In this document: one piece after another, positions 44,670 to 54,798 of the stretch
Layout: each line of letters opens with the position of its first letter
Position numbering within the stretch: the stretch's first letter is position 1
From: Rothia terrae
GTDB lineage: Bacteria; Actinomycetota; Actinomycetes; Actinomycetales; Micrococcaceae
Reading direction: 5' to 3'
Assembly (NCBI RefSeq): GCF_012396615.1
Contig: NZ_JAAXPV010000003.1
Span: 62,001 to 126,000 of the forward strand
DNA length: 64,000 nt
The notes under the pieces: generated by a model
Databases searched by the model: none
The model's input: the letters and a program-made list of their open reading frames with translations, nothing else
Told to the model about the DNA's origin: nothing
Made by a program: the position numbers and the translations under genes

Positions 44670-44713
44670 ACAACATTTCCGGGGTCTGGTCGGGGTGTTT
44701 TTATCATTCTAGA

Positions 44714-44775
44714 GGACGCTGGTGGGCGGCGGCATCCTGCGTAAGGATGAGATACCGCCTCGGCTCACAGCGTCC
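44714..44775. repeat. Hairpin with inverted GGACGC pair
   Basis: GGACGCTG (44714-44721) pairs with CAGCGTCC (44768-44775), with inner GGCGG/CCGCC and ATCC/GGAT pairs. It lies upstream of the ATPase gene, next to the purL terminator. Confidence 0.65.
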
Positions 44776-44837
44776 CACATACAAAATTCCCGAGCCACAC
44801 ACGAAAATCATGTGTAGCTCGGGAATTTTGTATGTGG
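44775..44837 (-). terminator. Terminator of the purSQL operon
   Basis: A perfect 21-bp stem (44775-44795 with 44817-44837) containing ACAAAATTCCC/GGGAATTTTGT, 20 bases past the purL stop. Confidence 0.88.
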
Positions 44838-44857
44838 TTACCTTGGCGGTAAGAGCC

Positions 44858-47176
44858 TTAGCCCTGTGCTACCTCACCGAAGTAGCGTGCCATGGTGCCT
44901 TCGTGTGCTTCGCGCATCTGGTCGAGGGTGAGGGTAAACTCGCCCTGTACTTCCAATGCCTCGGACGCCGCGTCCACCACGCCGATGCGTGCGAACGGGA
45001 AGTCGCGTGCGGTGCACATGTCCTTGAATCGAACCTCTTCGGAGCGAGGAACGGAGACAACCACACGGCCCAGCGACTCCGAGAAGAGCAGGGTGAAGGT
45101 GTCTACGTTATCGCGTTCTGCAACTTCGCCCAGACCGATGCGAGCACCGGTGCCAAAGCGCAGGCAGGACTCAACGAGGGTTGCTGCCAGACCGCCAGCT
45201 GCAACGTCGTGTGCAGCGTCGATCATGCCGTCGCGGCTCATGTTCACGAGCATGTCGCCCAGAGTGCGCTCCAGTGCCAAGTCAACCTTGGGAGGCTGGC
45301 CACCCAGGTGACCCTTCAAGCGTGCCCATTCTGAGCCGTCCAACTCGTCGCGGGTGGTGCCCAGCAGGTAGATAGCCTGGCCGTCTTCAGCCTTTGACCA
45401 ACCTGAGGGAGTGCGACGGGTGACGTCGTCCATAACGCCCATCATTGCCACAACGTGGGTGGGGTTGATGGCGCGGTCGCCGGTCTGGTTGTAGAGCGAC
45501 ACGTTACCGCCGGTGACGGGAACGCCCAGTTCCATACAGCCATCAGCCAAGCCACGAACAGCTTCAGCGAACTGCCACATGACGTCCGGATCCTCGGGGG
45601 AGCCAAAGTTCAGGCAGTCAGAGACAGCAACGGGACGTGCGCCCACGGTTGCTACGTTGCGGTAAGCCTCAGCCAAGGACGCGCGTGCGCCCTCGTAGGG
45701 GTCGAGGTAGGTGAAGCGGGGGTTTGCATCGGTTGCCAGTGCAACGCCCAAACCGGTGTTTTCATCCACGCGTACCACACCACCGTCGTCCGGCATTGCC
45801 AGGGCGGTGTTGCCCTGAACGTAGCGGTCGTACTGGTTGGTGATCCATGACTTGGAGCAGAGGTTGGGGCCAGCCATCAGTTCGAGAACAGCGTTGCCGA
45901 GGGCACCGCCGGTAGGACGTTGCGCGTCCGCCTCTGAACCGGTGAAGTGGTCAGCCTGAACGTCGTCCTGCCAATCCGGGCGTGCAAAAGGACGCTCGTA
46001 GGTGGGGCCGTCGTGTGCAACGGTCTTGGGGTCAACGTCAACGATGATTTCGCCGTCCCACTCGATGGTCAGACGGCCCGAGCCGGTGACCTCGCCGAGT
46101 ACTGAGTACTCAACGTCCCACTTGGCCATGATGTCTTCAAAGCGTGAGAGGTTCTCGGGGGTGACAACTGCCATCATGCGCTCCTGAGATTCTGACATGA
46201 GAATCTCGCCGGGAGTCAGGGTGGGGTCACGCAGAAGTACCTTGGTCAGGTCAACGTGCATACCGCCGTCGCCGTTTGACGCCAGCTCTGAAGTTGCACA
46301 GGAGATACCTGCTGCGCCGAGGTCCTGAATACCTTCAACGATGGAGTTCTTGAAGAGCTCCAAGCAGCACTCAATGAGTACCTTTTCTGCGAAGGGGTCG
46401 CCCACCTGAACAGCGGGACGCTTTGAGGGCTTGGAGTCGTCGAATGACTCGGACGCCAGAACGGACGCGCCGCCGATGCCGTCGCCACCGGTGCGTGCAC
46501 CGAAGAGGATGACCTTGTTGCCAACACCCGATGCGTTTGCCAGGCGGATGTCTTCGTGACGCATGATGCCTACAGCCAGCGCGTTAACCAGCGGGTTAGC
46601 CTGGTAGCACTCGTCGAATTCGACTTCGCCACCGATGTTGGGCAGACCCAATGAGTTGCCGTAGCCGCCAACGCCGGATACAACACCGGGTAGGACACGC
46701 GCGGTGTCTTCGTGATCGATGGCGCCAAAGCGTAGCGGATCCATGACAGCAACGGGGCGAGCACCCATGGAGATGATGTCACGCACAATGCCGCCAACCC
46801 CGGTTGCTGCACCCTGGTAGGGCTCAACGTAGGAGGGGTGGTTGTGTGACTCAATCTTGAAGGTCACAGCCCAGCCGTTGCCGATGTCGGTCACACCGGC
46901 GTTTTCGCCGATACCGACCATCAGGTCCTTCTTCATCTCGTCGGTTACCTTGGCGCCGAACTGCTTCAGGTGAACCTTGGATGACTTGTAGGAGCAGTGC
47001 TCAGACCACATGACTGAGTACATTGCCAGCTCAGCTGCGGTGGGGCGACGGCCAAGAATCTTCTTGACGTCTTCAAATTCGTTTTCTTTCAGACCAAGCT
47101 CAGCCCAGGGGAGCTCGGTGTCTGGAGTTGCCGCCGCGTTCTCGACGGTGTCCAGATTGAACTGCTTTTCACTCAT
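44858..47176 (-). CDS. purL: Phosphoribosylformylglycinamidine synthase subunit PurL
   Basis: A 772-residue small-type PurL, the ATP-dependent part of FGAM synthase in step four of purine synthesis. The N-terminal stretch [33 protein letters not shown] is diagnostic. [12 protein letters not shown] and [20 protein letters not shown] form the ATP/substrate site. Length is right for the type that needs separate PurQ and PurS, both present upstream on the same strand. It follows purQ by 32 bases. Confidence 0.97.
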   Translation of the reverse strand: MSEKQFNLDTVENAAATPDTELPWAELGLKENEFEDVKKILGRRPTAAELAMYSVMWSEHCSYKSSKVHLKQFGAKVTDEMKKDLMVGIGENAGVTDIGNGWAVTFKIESHNHPSYVEPYQGAATGVGGIVRDIISMGARPVAVMDPLRFGAIDHEDTARVLPGVVSGVGGYGNSLGLPNIGGEVEFDECYQANPLVNALAVGIMRHEDIRLANASGVGNKVILFGARTGGDGIGGASVLASESFDDSKPSKRPAVQVGDPFAEKVLIECCLELFKNSIVEGIQDLGAAGISCATSELASNGDGGMHVDLTKVLLRDPTLTPGEILMSESQERMMAVVTPENLSRFEDIMAKWDVEYSVLGEVTGSGRLTIEWDGEIIVDVDPKTVAHDGPTYERPFARPDWQDDVQADHFTGSEADAQRPTGGALGNAVLELMAGPNLCSKSWITNQYDRYVQGNTALAMPDDGGVVRVDENTGLGVALATDANPRFTYLDPYEGARASLAEAYRNVATVGARPVAVSDCLNFGSPEDPDVMWQFAEAVRGLADGCMELGVPVTGGNVSLYNQTGDRAINPTHVVAMMGVMDDVTRRTPSGWSKAEDGQAIYLLGTTRDELDGSEWARLKGHLGGQPPKVDLALERTLGDMLVNMSRDGMIDAAHDVAAGGLAATLVESCLRFGTGARIGLGEVAERDNVDTFTLLFSESLGRVVVSVPRSEEVRFKDMCTARDFPFARIGVVDAASEALEVQGEFTLTLDQMREAHEGTMARYFGEVAQG

Positions 47177-47208
47177 ATCGTAAAAATTCCTTGAAATAGG
47201 GCAGACGC

Positions 47209-48006
47209 TTAGCGTGCTGAAACGAGCTTGTTGAGAACCGAGGTGAACACACCCAGGCCGTCAGCACCGCCGCGCAAGGCGACGTCGCCGGAACCGGATG
47301 AGTCGGGGCCGAAGCCGGGTTCTACAGCGTGCTCGGGGTGAGGCATGAGACCCACGACGTTGCCGCGCTTGTTCGCGATACCCGCAATGTCGTTGCGTGA
47401 ACCGTTGGGGTTTACGCCTACGTAGCGGAAGACGACGCGTCCTTCAGCTTCAAGCTCTTCGAGGGTTTCCGCGTCCGCAACGTACTGGCCGTCCTGGTTC
47501 TTCAGGGGCACTACGATTTCCTGACCCTTTTCAAAGTCAGAAGTCCACGCGGTCTCGTTGTTATCGATGCGCAGAACCTGGTCACGGCAAATGAACTTGC
47601 GGTGATCGTTCTTAATCATCGAGCCGGGCAGCAAGTGGGTTTCGGTCAGTACCTGGAAACCGTTGCAAATACCCAAAACGGGCAGTGCCGCATCGGAGTT
47701 AGCCGCTTCGATAACCTTCTCCATAATCGGAGCTTTAGCAGCAATAGCGCCAGCACGCAGGTAGTCACCGTACGAAAAACCGCCGGGTACGACAACAGCG
47801 TCTACGTCCTGCAGATCAGTTGAATCGTGCCACAGCGGTACAGCGGTGCCACCGGCAAGGGTCACGGCACGAGCAGCGTCGCGGTCATCCAGCGTGCCGG
47901 GGAAAGTAATAACACCAACGCGCACACCTGATAGTGCGGAGTCGGTAGTCGGTTGTGAGAAGTCACCCACCAAGGGAACTTCGGTAGGAGCCAAAGACTC
48001 AGCCAT
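47209..48006 (-). CDS. purQ: Phosphoribosylformylglycinamidine synthase subunit PurQ
   Basis: A 265-residue class I glutamine amidotransferase that supplies ammonia to PurL. The nucleophile Cys is in [13 protein letters not shown], and the His/Glu pair in [29 protein letters not shown] is also a family marker. The first 30 residues are an extension before the usual start ([19 protein letters not shown]). It starts 2 bases after the purS stop. Confidence 0.97.
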   Translation of the reverse strand: MAESLAPTEVPLVGDFSQPTTDSALSGVRVGVITFPGTLDDRDAARAVTLAGGTAVPLWHDSTDLQDVDAVVVPGGFSYGDYLRAGAIAAKAPIMEKVIEAANSDAALPVLGICNGFQVLTETHLLPGSMIKNDHRKFICRDQVLRIDNNETAWTSDFEKGQEIVVPLKNQDGQYVADAETLEELEAEGRVVFRYVGVNPNGSRNDIAGIANKRGNVVGLMPHPEHAVEPGFGPDSSGSGDVALRGGADGLGVFTSVLNKLVSAR

Positions 48007-48008
48007 GC

Positions 48009-48260
48009 TTAGTCCTCCAGTGCTTCAACGTTGATGACGTCCTCAATCACGGGGTTTGAGAGCAGCTCAGCGGCAGCTTCGCGAGCCTGCGCCAGCAGCT
48101 CTTCGGTAACCTCACCGTCAACAGTGAGTTCAAAACGCTTACCCTGACGAACATCGGTGAAGTTCTTCAAACCAATGCGGGGCAACTCGTTAGCAATAGC
48201 CTTACCCTGAGGGTCAAGGATTTCAGGCTTGAGCATAACGTCAACAACAATACGGGCCAT
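48009..48260 (-). CDS. purS: Phosphoribosylformylglycinamidine synthase subunit PurS
   Basis: An 83-residue protein that bridges PurL and PurQ in the FGAM synthase complex. The sequence [22 protein letters not shown] with VRQGKRFEL and the C-terminal [14 protein letters not shown] matches PurS. It is the first gene of the operon, with TAGGAG before its ATG. The 198 bases upstream must hold the promoter; I saw no riboswitch. Confidence 0.96.
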   Translation of the reverse strand: MARIVVDVMLKPEILDPQGKAIANELPRIGLKNFTDVRQGKRFELTVDGEVTEELLAQAREAAAELLSNPVIEDVINVEALED

Positions 48261-48458
48261 AGTATGGGCACTCCTAGATGTGCGTAAAAAGGTAACAATT
48301 GACCGTTAAACATCTTAACCCGAAAAAGTGAGCTGAAGTAACCCGGGCGCGCTGAGGTGTAAATGTTCCAAGGAACTGCATCAGATAAGTTTAAATTTTG
48401 AATAAGTAAAGCGTGCGGTGCTCGTCCGCTAAGGGCCTTCGACGTTTATTATATTTAG

Positions 48459-48977
48459 GTGCAACAGAAACACCGCCAGAAAAGAGTCCTTCGTGGATCG
48501 CTTTCTGCTACCTTCGCAACGTTTGCTGCGCTATGTTCGCACGCAATAGCAGGTGGTGCGTGGTCATTTTCAATTCTTGCTATGCTCATTCCACTGGTGC
48601 TATCTACACCGGTCTGCATAGCCTTGAGCTCTCATAAGTTCTCGTTGCCGCGCTTAGGTGCAGTGGTTCTTACCAGCCAATTTGTTTTCCACACATTATT
48701 TGAAGCATTAGCGAAAGCGCATGGACCCGTGATGCACCACCATCACGCATTCCATCCTTCGCACTCTCATCAGATACAGGTGCATGTGCCGACGCGGGTT
48801 GCAGAATCCCACCATCTCAGCATCAGCATGTGGCTAGCACACTTTATTACAGTAGTCGTTACCGTGCCCACGATGCTCATACACGCCAAGAACCTCAAGA
48901 GCAGGCTATTTCTTATGACCGTATTCTGCAGGACGCTCGCCAAGAGCCGACCATCGACTCCCGGAATATCGAGATAG
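48459..48977 (+). pseudogene. His-rich membrane protein, 5' part, truncated by a deletion
   Basis: The frame from GTG 48459 encodes about 135 residues of a hydrophobic protein with three membrane helices and a His-rich loop (HGPVMHHHHAFHPSHSHQ), like proteins found beside PepSY and copper-related genes in actinobacteria. After WLAHFITVVVTVPTML, at about 48870, the reading frame leaves its family-like sequence and ends out of register at 48977. The start has no ribosome site and lies 8-12 bases after TATTATAT, so a leaderless transcript is possible. The 3' end seems lost in a deletion joining it to the next gene. Confidence 0.55.
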
Positions 48978-49447
48978 TTCCCGGTGCAGACAGGACGGCG
49001 TGGACTGTTACCGAAACTCAGCGCAGCTTTCCCACCCAGGTAGATTCTGTTGCTGTGAATCCGCAGAATGACACCATCGTCGATACCGTTCGGTTTGCAG
49101 ATTATCCGCTCGCTGCAAAGCTGACTCGATGGGGTGTTGATACACATATGGGCATCATGTTTGGCGCTGTTAACCAGCTGGTCATCGTGATATTTTCTGT
49201 GGCTCTAACAATGCTGTGTATCTGGGGATACGTGATGTGGTGGCAACGTCGTCCTAAAAATAAATCTCACAGATTGGGTGCGGTTCCTCCTCACACGATG
49301 TGGAAGAACATACCCGTGTGGTTCTGGCTTCCTTTAACCCTAGTTGCTGTAGCGATTGGTCTTTTCTTACCGTTGCTAGGGATTTCTTTGGTGCTCTTCT
49401 TAGCGCTAGATACAGTGTTTATCTACCGTAAGAAACAAACACAATAG
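48830..49447 (+). pseudogene. PepSY-associated TM protein, 3' part only
   Basis: In another frame, from about 48880, the sequence reads as the C-terminal half of a PepSY domain membrane protein: ISYDRILQDARQEPTIDSRN, a conserved ADYPLAAKLTRWGVDTHMG loop, and membrane helices ending WGYVMWWQRRPK and FIYRKKQTQ. The N-terminal helices and first PepSY part are missing, and no start codon with a ribosome site lies ahead. Full-length relatives are about 450-500 residues, so half is gone. It looks fused by deletion to the His-rich gene upstream, though in a different frame. Confidence 0.65.
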
Positions 49448-49567
49448 ATGCGCTAAGGCATCGCTTCAGGCCATAAGCACGCCACAAACCTTCATACCAG
49501 GGGTCTAAAAGGTCTCATGTGGAAGGTTTCTGGCGTACTTATGAGCCGCGGACTATACGATGGCATT

Positions 49568-50194
49568 ATGGATTTTCTCACCGGTACCGGTCTCGCGGCA
49601 TCCGCAGGGCTTAATGCGTACATCCCCCTTCTGGTTCTTGGCCTTCTTGACCGATACACCCAGTTCGTCAATCTCGGCAGCGGATTCGACTGGCTTTCCA
49701 ACGGCTGGGCGATCATCATCTTAAGCGTGTTCCTAGCCCTTGAAGTCGTGGCTGACAAAATCCCCGCCGTCGATACTGTTAACGACTTTATCCAGACCAT
49801 CGTGCGTCCGACCTCCGGCGGTATCGTCTTCGGCTCCACCGCAGTCTCAAACATTGCCGGTTTCAGCGTAGGCGGTAGCGACACCGTCACCGATCCCGAA
49901 GCCTACGTGCAGTCCGGTGCCTGGGTTGCCATTGTCGTGGGCATTATCATCGCCCTGCTCGTGCACCTCTTTAAAATGACGACGCGTCCGCTCATCAACG
50001 GCGCAACCGTCGGCGTGGGTGCGCCTATGGTCTCAACCGCCGAGGACGCCACATCCGTACTACTGTCCATTGCCGCTATCTTCCTGCCTATTCTCGCTGC
50101 CCTGATATTGGTAGCCATTGCCATTCCCGTCACTATGGCAGTGAGCAGAATACGCGCTCGCAAAAAGCGATCACAGGCAGCGACCACCTACTAG
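49568..50194 (+). CDS. DUF4126 family membrane protein
   Basis: A 208-residue protein with six or so membrane helices. The start LTGTGLAASAGLNAYIPLLVLGLLDRY is the hallmark of DUF4126, a family of unknown function. PTSGGIVFGSTAVSNI in the centre is also conserved. The C terminus is a basic tail (RIRARKKRSQ). ATG 49568 gives the usual family N terminus; ATGs at 49517 and 49541 in the same frame are possible but add an atypical extension. Confidence 0.82.
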   Translation: MDFLTGTGLAASAGLNAYIPLLVLGLLDRYTQFVNLGSGFDWLSNGWAIIILSVFLALEVVADKIPAVDTVNDFIQTIVRPTSGGIVFGSTAVSNIAGFSVGGSDTVTDPEAYVQSGAWVAIVVGIIIALLVHLFKMTTRPLINGATVGVGAPMVSTAEDATSVLLSIAAIFLPILAALILVAIAIPVTMAVSRIRARKKRSQAATTY

Positions 50195-50221
50195 TAAGCC
50201 GCGTGAAAGCGCAAAAAAGAG

Positions 50222-50248
50222 GGGCTCAACCCGTAATAGGTTGAGCCC
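50222..50248. terminator. Two-way terminator
   Basis: GGGCTCAACC (50222-50231) pairs with GGTTGAGCCC (50239-50248), with A-runs before and T-runs after. It lies between the DUF4126 gene and the small minus-strand HTH gene. Confidence 0.88.
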
Positions 50249-50266
50249 TTCTTGCACGTAAAAACC

Positions 50267-50485
50267 TTAGATGAGGTCGGTGCCGTTCAGCGCGCCACGC
50301 AGGGTGTCGCCACCGAAGCCGCTGTCTTTGAGCGCGCCCAAAGCCTCGGGTGAGAACTTCAGACCGTCCTCGCCACCGCCTGCAGGTGACAGCTTGCCTT
50401 CGTCAAGCAGTGACTTCACTGCTGACTCATCAATGCCGAGTGCAGCAGCAACCTGCTCAATGCTCAAAAGATTGTTATCTGACAT
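50267..50485 (-). CDS. Small helix-turn-helix (excisionase/MerR-like) protein
   Basis: A 72-residue acidic protein whose first half, LLSIEQVAAALGIDESAVKSLLDEGKL, fits an excisionase/MerR type winged-helix recognition unit. It lacks the basic residues such DNA-binding proteins usually have, and the second half is Gly-rich (GGGEDGLKFSPEALGALKDSG). It could bind DNA or be a degenerate regulator or adaptor. AGAAGGAGTA precedes the ATG. A related protein is encoded 140 bases upstream on the same strand. Confidence 0.7.
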   Translation of the reverse strand: MSDNNLLSIEQVAAALGIDESAVKSLLDEGKLSPAGGGEDGLKFSPEALGALKDSGFGGDTLRGALNGTDLI

Positions 50486-50624
50486 GGGTCTACTCCTTCT
50501 ATCGGGTATCTCGTGTTAGTAAGCCTACACGTCAAATGTGACAAACAGGTTACCTGCATCACTGAAGATGCCAATATTGCGGAAGGTTTCGCTGTACTTG
50601 CGAAGCCTCCGCCTCGCTGAAGTT

Positions 50625-50840
50625 TTAGTATTCCCCGCCGAAATCACGCATCATGGTGCGTGATTCACTCTTGCGGTTGACCAGCACCTCTTTCAAAGCC
50701 TCTACGGACGCGCGAGTAAAGCGGACGCCGGGCGCGGACTCATCCTGTACGAGGGCGTCCTCACCAAACCATGTCATCACGGAAAATTCGTTGACGCCCA
50801 AGTATTCGGCGGTCTCTGCGATGGTCAGTGACTCAGCCAT
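50625..50840 (-). CDS. Small helix-turn-helix (excisionase/MerR-like) protein
   Basis: A 71-residue protein similar in layout to the one at 50267: SLTIAETAEYLGVNEFSVMTWFGEDALV, then an acidic part and VRFTRASVEALKEVLVNRKSE. The two form a small family of HTH-like proteins. No integrase is nearby, so they are not recognisable phage excisionases. AAGAGGTAATC precedes the ATG. It starts 24 bases after the gene at 50865 on the same strand. Confidence 0.7.
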   Translation of the reverse strand: MAESLTIAETAEYLGVNEFSVMTWFGEDALVQDESAPGVRFTRASVEALKEVLVNRKSESRTMMRDFGGEY

Positions 50841-50864
50841 GATTACCTCTTTCTAAACAGCTTT

Positions 50865-51821
50865 TTAGACAGCTTCGGTAAGCGCGAACCTGTACGTTTC
50901 GACGACCGCGAGGAGGCTATTTCTAAGTTCCACCGACCTCTCGGCGAACTCGCGTTGAATCTGTACGTATTGCGCCTTACCTTCGGTAGTTTCAACTTTA
51001 ACCGGTTCATAACCCCAATCCTTCAGATCGTACGGTGCCGCCTTCATATCGAGTTCACGCACTTCCCATGCCAGCTCGAAGGCGTCCATGAGGAGTTCTG
51101 AGGAGACCAGCGGAAGAAGCTTGTACGCCCACTTGTAGACGTCCATGTTGGCGTGCAAACAGGCGGGCTGCTCAAGGTTACGCTGCTGCTCGCGGGTGGG
51201 CTGAAGCTCGTTCATGGGTGCTGCCTGCGGCATGAAGAACCTGAACGCATCGAAGTGCGAGCACCTAATTTTGTGGGACTCCACCACCTTATCGGTGCCC
51301 TCAGCACCGAGTCGAAGGCCAAGGTAGTCGTGGCGGATATTGTTCTCCACTGACTTATAGGCCATGGCCCACTCGTGCATACCAAAGCACCCGAAATAAC
51401 CGGGTTTAGCGGCAGTATTGCTCAGAATCTCGCGAGTAAAGCTGACGGCAGTTCCGCGTTTTTCTAAGAAGCCTTCAATATCGACGGTTACAGCGGCGCT
51501 CTCGTGCGCCAGCTGTTGCGCACGCTCTGCCCGGACGCCGGCATCCTGCAACTCCTGCGCCGTCACAGCCCGGTAGAACTTCTGATCTGCGTACTCGGGT
51601 GCGTCTAACAAAATGATGCCAGCGCCCGGATGCCAGCGCATCATCTGACCGGGTTTGAGAGTGTAATAGGTAAAGAGAAAGTCCTCAACGGGGTGCTTTT
51701 CACCGCGGTTACGACGCTCAACGTAGGGGTTCGCGTAGCGTCCGGCGCGCGCTTGGTGCGCCTGCGCTAATTCCTGCCATTCGGCGCGTTCTAAAACTAA
51801 GGTCTGCGGTGAAAATTGCAT
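50865..51821 (-). CDS. Conserved actinobacterial protein (often called 3-methyladenine DNA glycosylase)
   Basis: A 318-residue protein common in actinobacteria, often annotated as a 3-methyladenine DNA glycosylase, though no helix-hairpin-helix or other glycosylase motif is visible. Recognisable conserved pieces are ERRNRGEKHPVEDFLFTYY, RWHPGAGIIL, GCFGMHEWAMAY and LRLG-C-H-DAFRFF-P-A-P-N-L-P-R. Many conserved His residues suggest metal binding (inference). I do not endorse the glycosylase name. It heads the minus-strand group with the small HTH gene. Confidence 0.82.
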   Translation of the reverse strand: MQFSPQTLVLERAEWQELAQAHQARAGRYANPYVERRNRGEKHPVEDFLFTYYTLKPGQMMRWHPGAGIILLDAPEYADQKFYRAVTAQELQDAGVRAERAQQLAHESAAVTVDIEGFLEKRGTAVSFTREILSNTAAKPGYFGCFGMHEWAMAYKSVENNIRHDYLGLRLGAEGTDKVVESHKIRCSHFDAFRFFMPQAAPMNELQPTREQQRNLEQPACLHANMDVYKWAYKLLPLVSSELLMDAFELAWEVRELDMKAAPYDLKDWGYEPVKVETTEGKAQYVQIQREFAERSVELRNSLLAVVETYRFALTEAV

Positions 51822-51982
51822 GGTTTCAAGTTTACCTGCGCAAGATGTGACAGTGCCCGCGAGTTCTTGTCAATCGTGACAAGATAGACATATGTCTGGT
51901 TCATCGCGTATTCGCAGTGTTCTGTCGCCCGATATGCCCCGGATTATCTGTCGCTGGCTCTGCCCGTCCTGCCCGTGTGCGG

Positions 51983-53260
51983 ATGCTGGCCGATCTCACT
52001 TTCACGCGCGATGGACAGCAGGTGAGTGAGCAGGCGATTTTTGATGCCATCGAGCAGGTTATCGCTAACGCCCAAAAATTCTTGGTGCTCGATATGTTCC
52101 TGTTTAACCCGGACCACTCACAGGAGCGCGACTACCCGAACCTGTCAGCGCGCATTACGCGGCTTCTGATCCAGCGCAAAGAAGCTGCGCCACAGCTGCC
52201 CATTGTGCTGATTACAGACCCCATGAACACCTTTTACGGCGCTTATTCTCGTGACTATTTTGAGCGGATGTGGGCTGCCGGCATCGAGGCCGTTGAAACT
52301 AACCTGGATGCGCTACCGGATTCTAACCCCGCTTACTCTGCGCTGTATCGCAGTGTATTGTCAAAGCTACCGGTTGGTGCTTCTGTACTGCCGAACGCGC
52401 TACATCCACAAGGTCCTAAGGTGAGTGCGCACGCCTATACTCAGCTGCTAAATTTCAAGGCTAACCATCGCAAGGTGGCGCTCAATGAGCGCGAAGCCGT
52501 GGTGTCGTCGGCTAACCCGCACGACGCGTCCGCGCCCAACGCTAACTTTGGTTTTCATGTTGATGGTGCTGTGGTCGCTGACCTGCTGGCAAGTGAACGC
52601 GCCGTGTACGCGTTTTCTGCACCGGAGGGCACTTTCTTTGACAATCTCAGCATGGAGGTTGATGCTGGCGATGAGGACGGCGCGGATGCTGCCTCGCTCC
52701 TGACCGAAGGCGCAATCCGTACACGCGTGGTAGAACTCATTAATTCCGCGTGCCCCGGTGAACTACTGACCATTGGGATGTTCTACTTCTCAGAACGCAG
52801 CATCATCAACGCCCTCAAAGATGTTGCGCGCAGGGGAGCGCGAGTGCAGGTCATCCTTGCTAAGAACAAGGACGCTTTCGGGCGCAACAAAACCGGTTTG
52901 CCCAACCTGCCGGTCTCAGCCGAACTTGCGGACGCCGGTATTCAGGTGCGCTGGGCGGCAACTACTGGCGAGCAATACCACCCTAAGTTCATTGCACTTT
53001 TGACGCCGGACTCCATCGAAATTATTGTTGGATCGGGCAACTTCACGCGCCAAAACGTGTCAGGTTTCAACCTTGAAACGTCGCTGTACGTGCGCTCCAC
53101 TCGACCAAAATTTATTATGGAGTTCACCGACTACTGGACCGGGCAATGGGAAAACCGCGGAGCCACGTTCACGCAGAGCCTCGACGAGTACAAGAAACCA
53201 GCCGCCTGGCAGCATCTTGTTTACCGCGTGCAGGAGGCAACGGGGCTCAGCACCTTCTAG
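51983..53260 (+). CDS. Phospholipase D-superfamily protein, 5' end uncertain
   Basis: At least 425 residues with two PLD-like halves. The first motif is HRKVALNE followed by AVVSSANPHD; the second is HPKFIALL followed by IIVGSGNFTRQN. His and Lys are in place, but the usual Asp is Glu in the first and Leu in the second, so the enzyme is divergent. No membrane helices are evident. The start is unclear: an ATG at 51892 opens another frame, a middle stretch (about 51942-51975) reads best in a third frame as DYLSLALPVLPV, and then the main frame follows. This suggests one or two indels. I list the frame from ATG 51983. Confidence 0.7.
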   Translation: MLADLTFTRDGQQVSEQAIFDAIEQVIANAQKFLVLDMFLFNPDHSQERDYPNLSARITRLLIQRKEAAPQLPIVLITDPMNTFYGAYSRDYFERMWAAGIEAVETNLDALPDSNPAYSALYRSVLSKLPVGASVLPNALHPQGPKVSAHAYTQLLNFKANHRKVALNEREAVVSSANPHDASAPNANFGFHVDGAVVADLLASERAVYAFSAPEGTFFDNLSMEVDAGDEDGADAASLLTEGAIRTRVVELINSACPGELLTIGMFYFSERSIINALKDVARRGARVQVILAKNKDAFGRNKTGLPNLPVSAELADAGIQVRWAATTGEQYHPKFIALLTPDSIEIIVGSGNFTRQNVSGFNLETSLYVRSTRPKFIMEFTDYWTGQWENRGATFTQSLDEYKKPAAWQHLVYRVQEATGLSTF

Positions 53261-53285
53261 GCTCTGGCTTCACCCGAAAGCTTAC

Positions 53286-53340
53286 AAGGACGCCCGCCCT
53301 CCTTTCCTGCCTACGGCAGTAGGGGAGAGCGGGCGTCCTT
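53286..53340 (+). terminator. Terminator of the PLD gene, with inverted GGACGC pair
   Basis: AAGGACGCCCGC (53286-53297) pairs with GCGGGCGTCCTT (53329-53340), with an inner CTGCC/GGCAG hairpin, followed by TT. Confidence 0.9.
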
Positions 53341-53405
53341 TTGAGATAAAACCTTCAGCGACTGCTTATCCATCAATAGGTTTTGAGCGGGCGTTGCAGC
53401 CAACT

Positions 53406-53484
53406 GGCTTCTTCGAGCCGTTGTTCATCAACATCCTTTAAACGCCAGCCCCGCGCCAGTTGATGAACAACGTCCTCAGAAGCC
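53406..53484 (-). terminator. Long imperfect hairpin terminator of lysC
   Basis: Two matching blocks, GGCTTCT (53406-53412 with 53478-53484) and CGTTGTTCATCAAC (about 53419-53432 with 53459-53472), pair across a 26-base loop. It lies 16 bases past the lysC stop. Confidence 0.72.
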
Positions 53485-53499
53485 TTAGACGCCTGGAAC

Positions 53500-54798
53500 C
53501 TAGCGTCCGGTACCGCCGTATACGGTAGCCTCCCCGTCAGCATCCAGGTCGAAGGCAGTATGAACAGCCTGAACAGCCTCGTCGAGCTTTTCGATGTCGG
53601 TGATAACAGAGATGCGGATTTCGGAGGTTGAAATCATCTCGATGTTCACACCAGCTTCGCGCAGTGCATCAAAGAACTTGAACGAAATGCCAGGGTTAGC
53701 CTTCATGCCGGCGCCTACCAGCGAAAGCTTACCAATGGAGTCGTTGTACTGAACCTCAGCGAACCCCAGCTCAGCCTTATGGTTGGTCAGAACCTCAACA
53801 GCTTTACCGCCCTGAGCCTGATCCAAGGTGAAGGTAATGTCGGTGACGTTCGGACGGTCAGTAGGAACGTTCTGCACAATCATGTCGAGGTTCACGTCAG
53901 CCTCATTCAGCAGACCAAACACCTCAGCGGCAGAACCGGGAACATCGGGCACACCCACCACGGTTACCTTTGCCTGGCTACGGTCATGTGCAACACCAGA
54001 AATCAGAGGCTGCTCCAAGGGGATCTCCTTCAGGTTCTCAAACTTAAAATCTTCGGGGTTATCAGGAAGAACGATAGTGCCATCAAGCTGCGAGAACGAC
54101 GAACGCACATGCAACTTCAGACCGAAACGACGCGCGTACTCAACACTGCGCAAGTGCAGAATCTTCGCGCCGTTAGCAGCAAGCTCAAGCATTTCTTCAC
54201 TGGTAACAGTATCTAGCTTACGCGCAGAGGGTACGATGCGGGGGTCGGCAGTGAACACGCCGTCAACATCCGAGTAAATTTCACAGACGTCAGCGTCCAT
54301 TGCCGCAGCCAAGGCGACAGCGGTGGTGTCGGAGCCACCGCGTCCGAGGGTGGTAATGTCGCCGGTTTGGCGGTTCATGCCCTGGAAACCCGCAACAATC
54401 GCGATGTGGCCTTCATCCACGGACTTCTGAATACGATCAGGATTAACCTCAACCAGACGAGCAGAACCGTGCACACCGTCAGTAATCATTCCAGCCTGCG
54501 AGCCTGTAAAAGACTGCGCCTTAGCCCCAAGAGAATTGACCGTCATTGCAAGCACAGCCATCGAAATGCGCTCACCAGCAGTCAGAAGCATGTCCAACTC
54601 GCGTGAAGGACCGGGCACAGCGTTCGTGGCTTCCTCAGCAAGATCAAGTAGCTCGTCAGTGGTGTCACCCATCGCTGAGACAACAACCACGACATCATTA
54701 CCCGCCTTCTGGGTGTCCACAATGCGGCGAGCAACGCGCTTGATGCCGTCAGCATCAGCAACAGAGGACCCACCGAACTTTTGGACAATTAGGCTCAT
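53500..54798 (-). CDS. lysC: Aspartate kinase
   Basis: A 432-residue aspartokinase, first step of the lysine, threonine and methionine pathway. [21 protein letters not shown] is the N-terminal signature; [17 protein letters not shown] and [20 protein letters not shown] are further kinase parts. Two C-terminal ACT domains bind feedback inhibitors. ATG 54798 follows GGAGATAAC and gives the canonical start; the frame runs on to 54849. In relatives an internal start makes a separate regulatory subunit, which I have not located. The usual partner asd is not adjacent, and the gene stands alone. Confidence 0.96.
   Translation of the reverse strand: MSLIVQKFGGSSVADADGIKRVARRIVDTQKAGNDVVVVVSAMGDTTDELLDLAEEATNAVPGPSRELDMLLTAGERISMAVLAMTVNSLGAKAQSFTGSQAGMITDGVHGSARLVEVNPDRIQKSVDEGHIAIVAGFQGMNRQTGDITTLGRGGSDTTAVALAAAMDADVCEIYSDVDGVFTADPRIVPSARKLDTVTSEEMLELAANGAKILHLRSVEYARRFGLKLHVRSSFSQLDGTIVLPDNPEDFKFENLKEIPLEQPLISGVAHDRSQAKVTVVGVPDVPGSAAEVFGLLNEADVNLDMIVQNVPTDRPNVTDITFTLDQAQGGKAVEVLTNHKAELGFAEVQYNDSIGKLSLVGAGMKANPGISFKFFDALREAGVNIEMISTSEIRISVITDIEKLDEAVQAVHTAFDLDADGEATVYGGTGR

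Noticed and set aside
50267-50840. A prophage or integrative element marked by excisionase-like genes
   Set aside because: No integrase, attachment site repeat, tRNA junction or phage gene is nearby.
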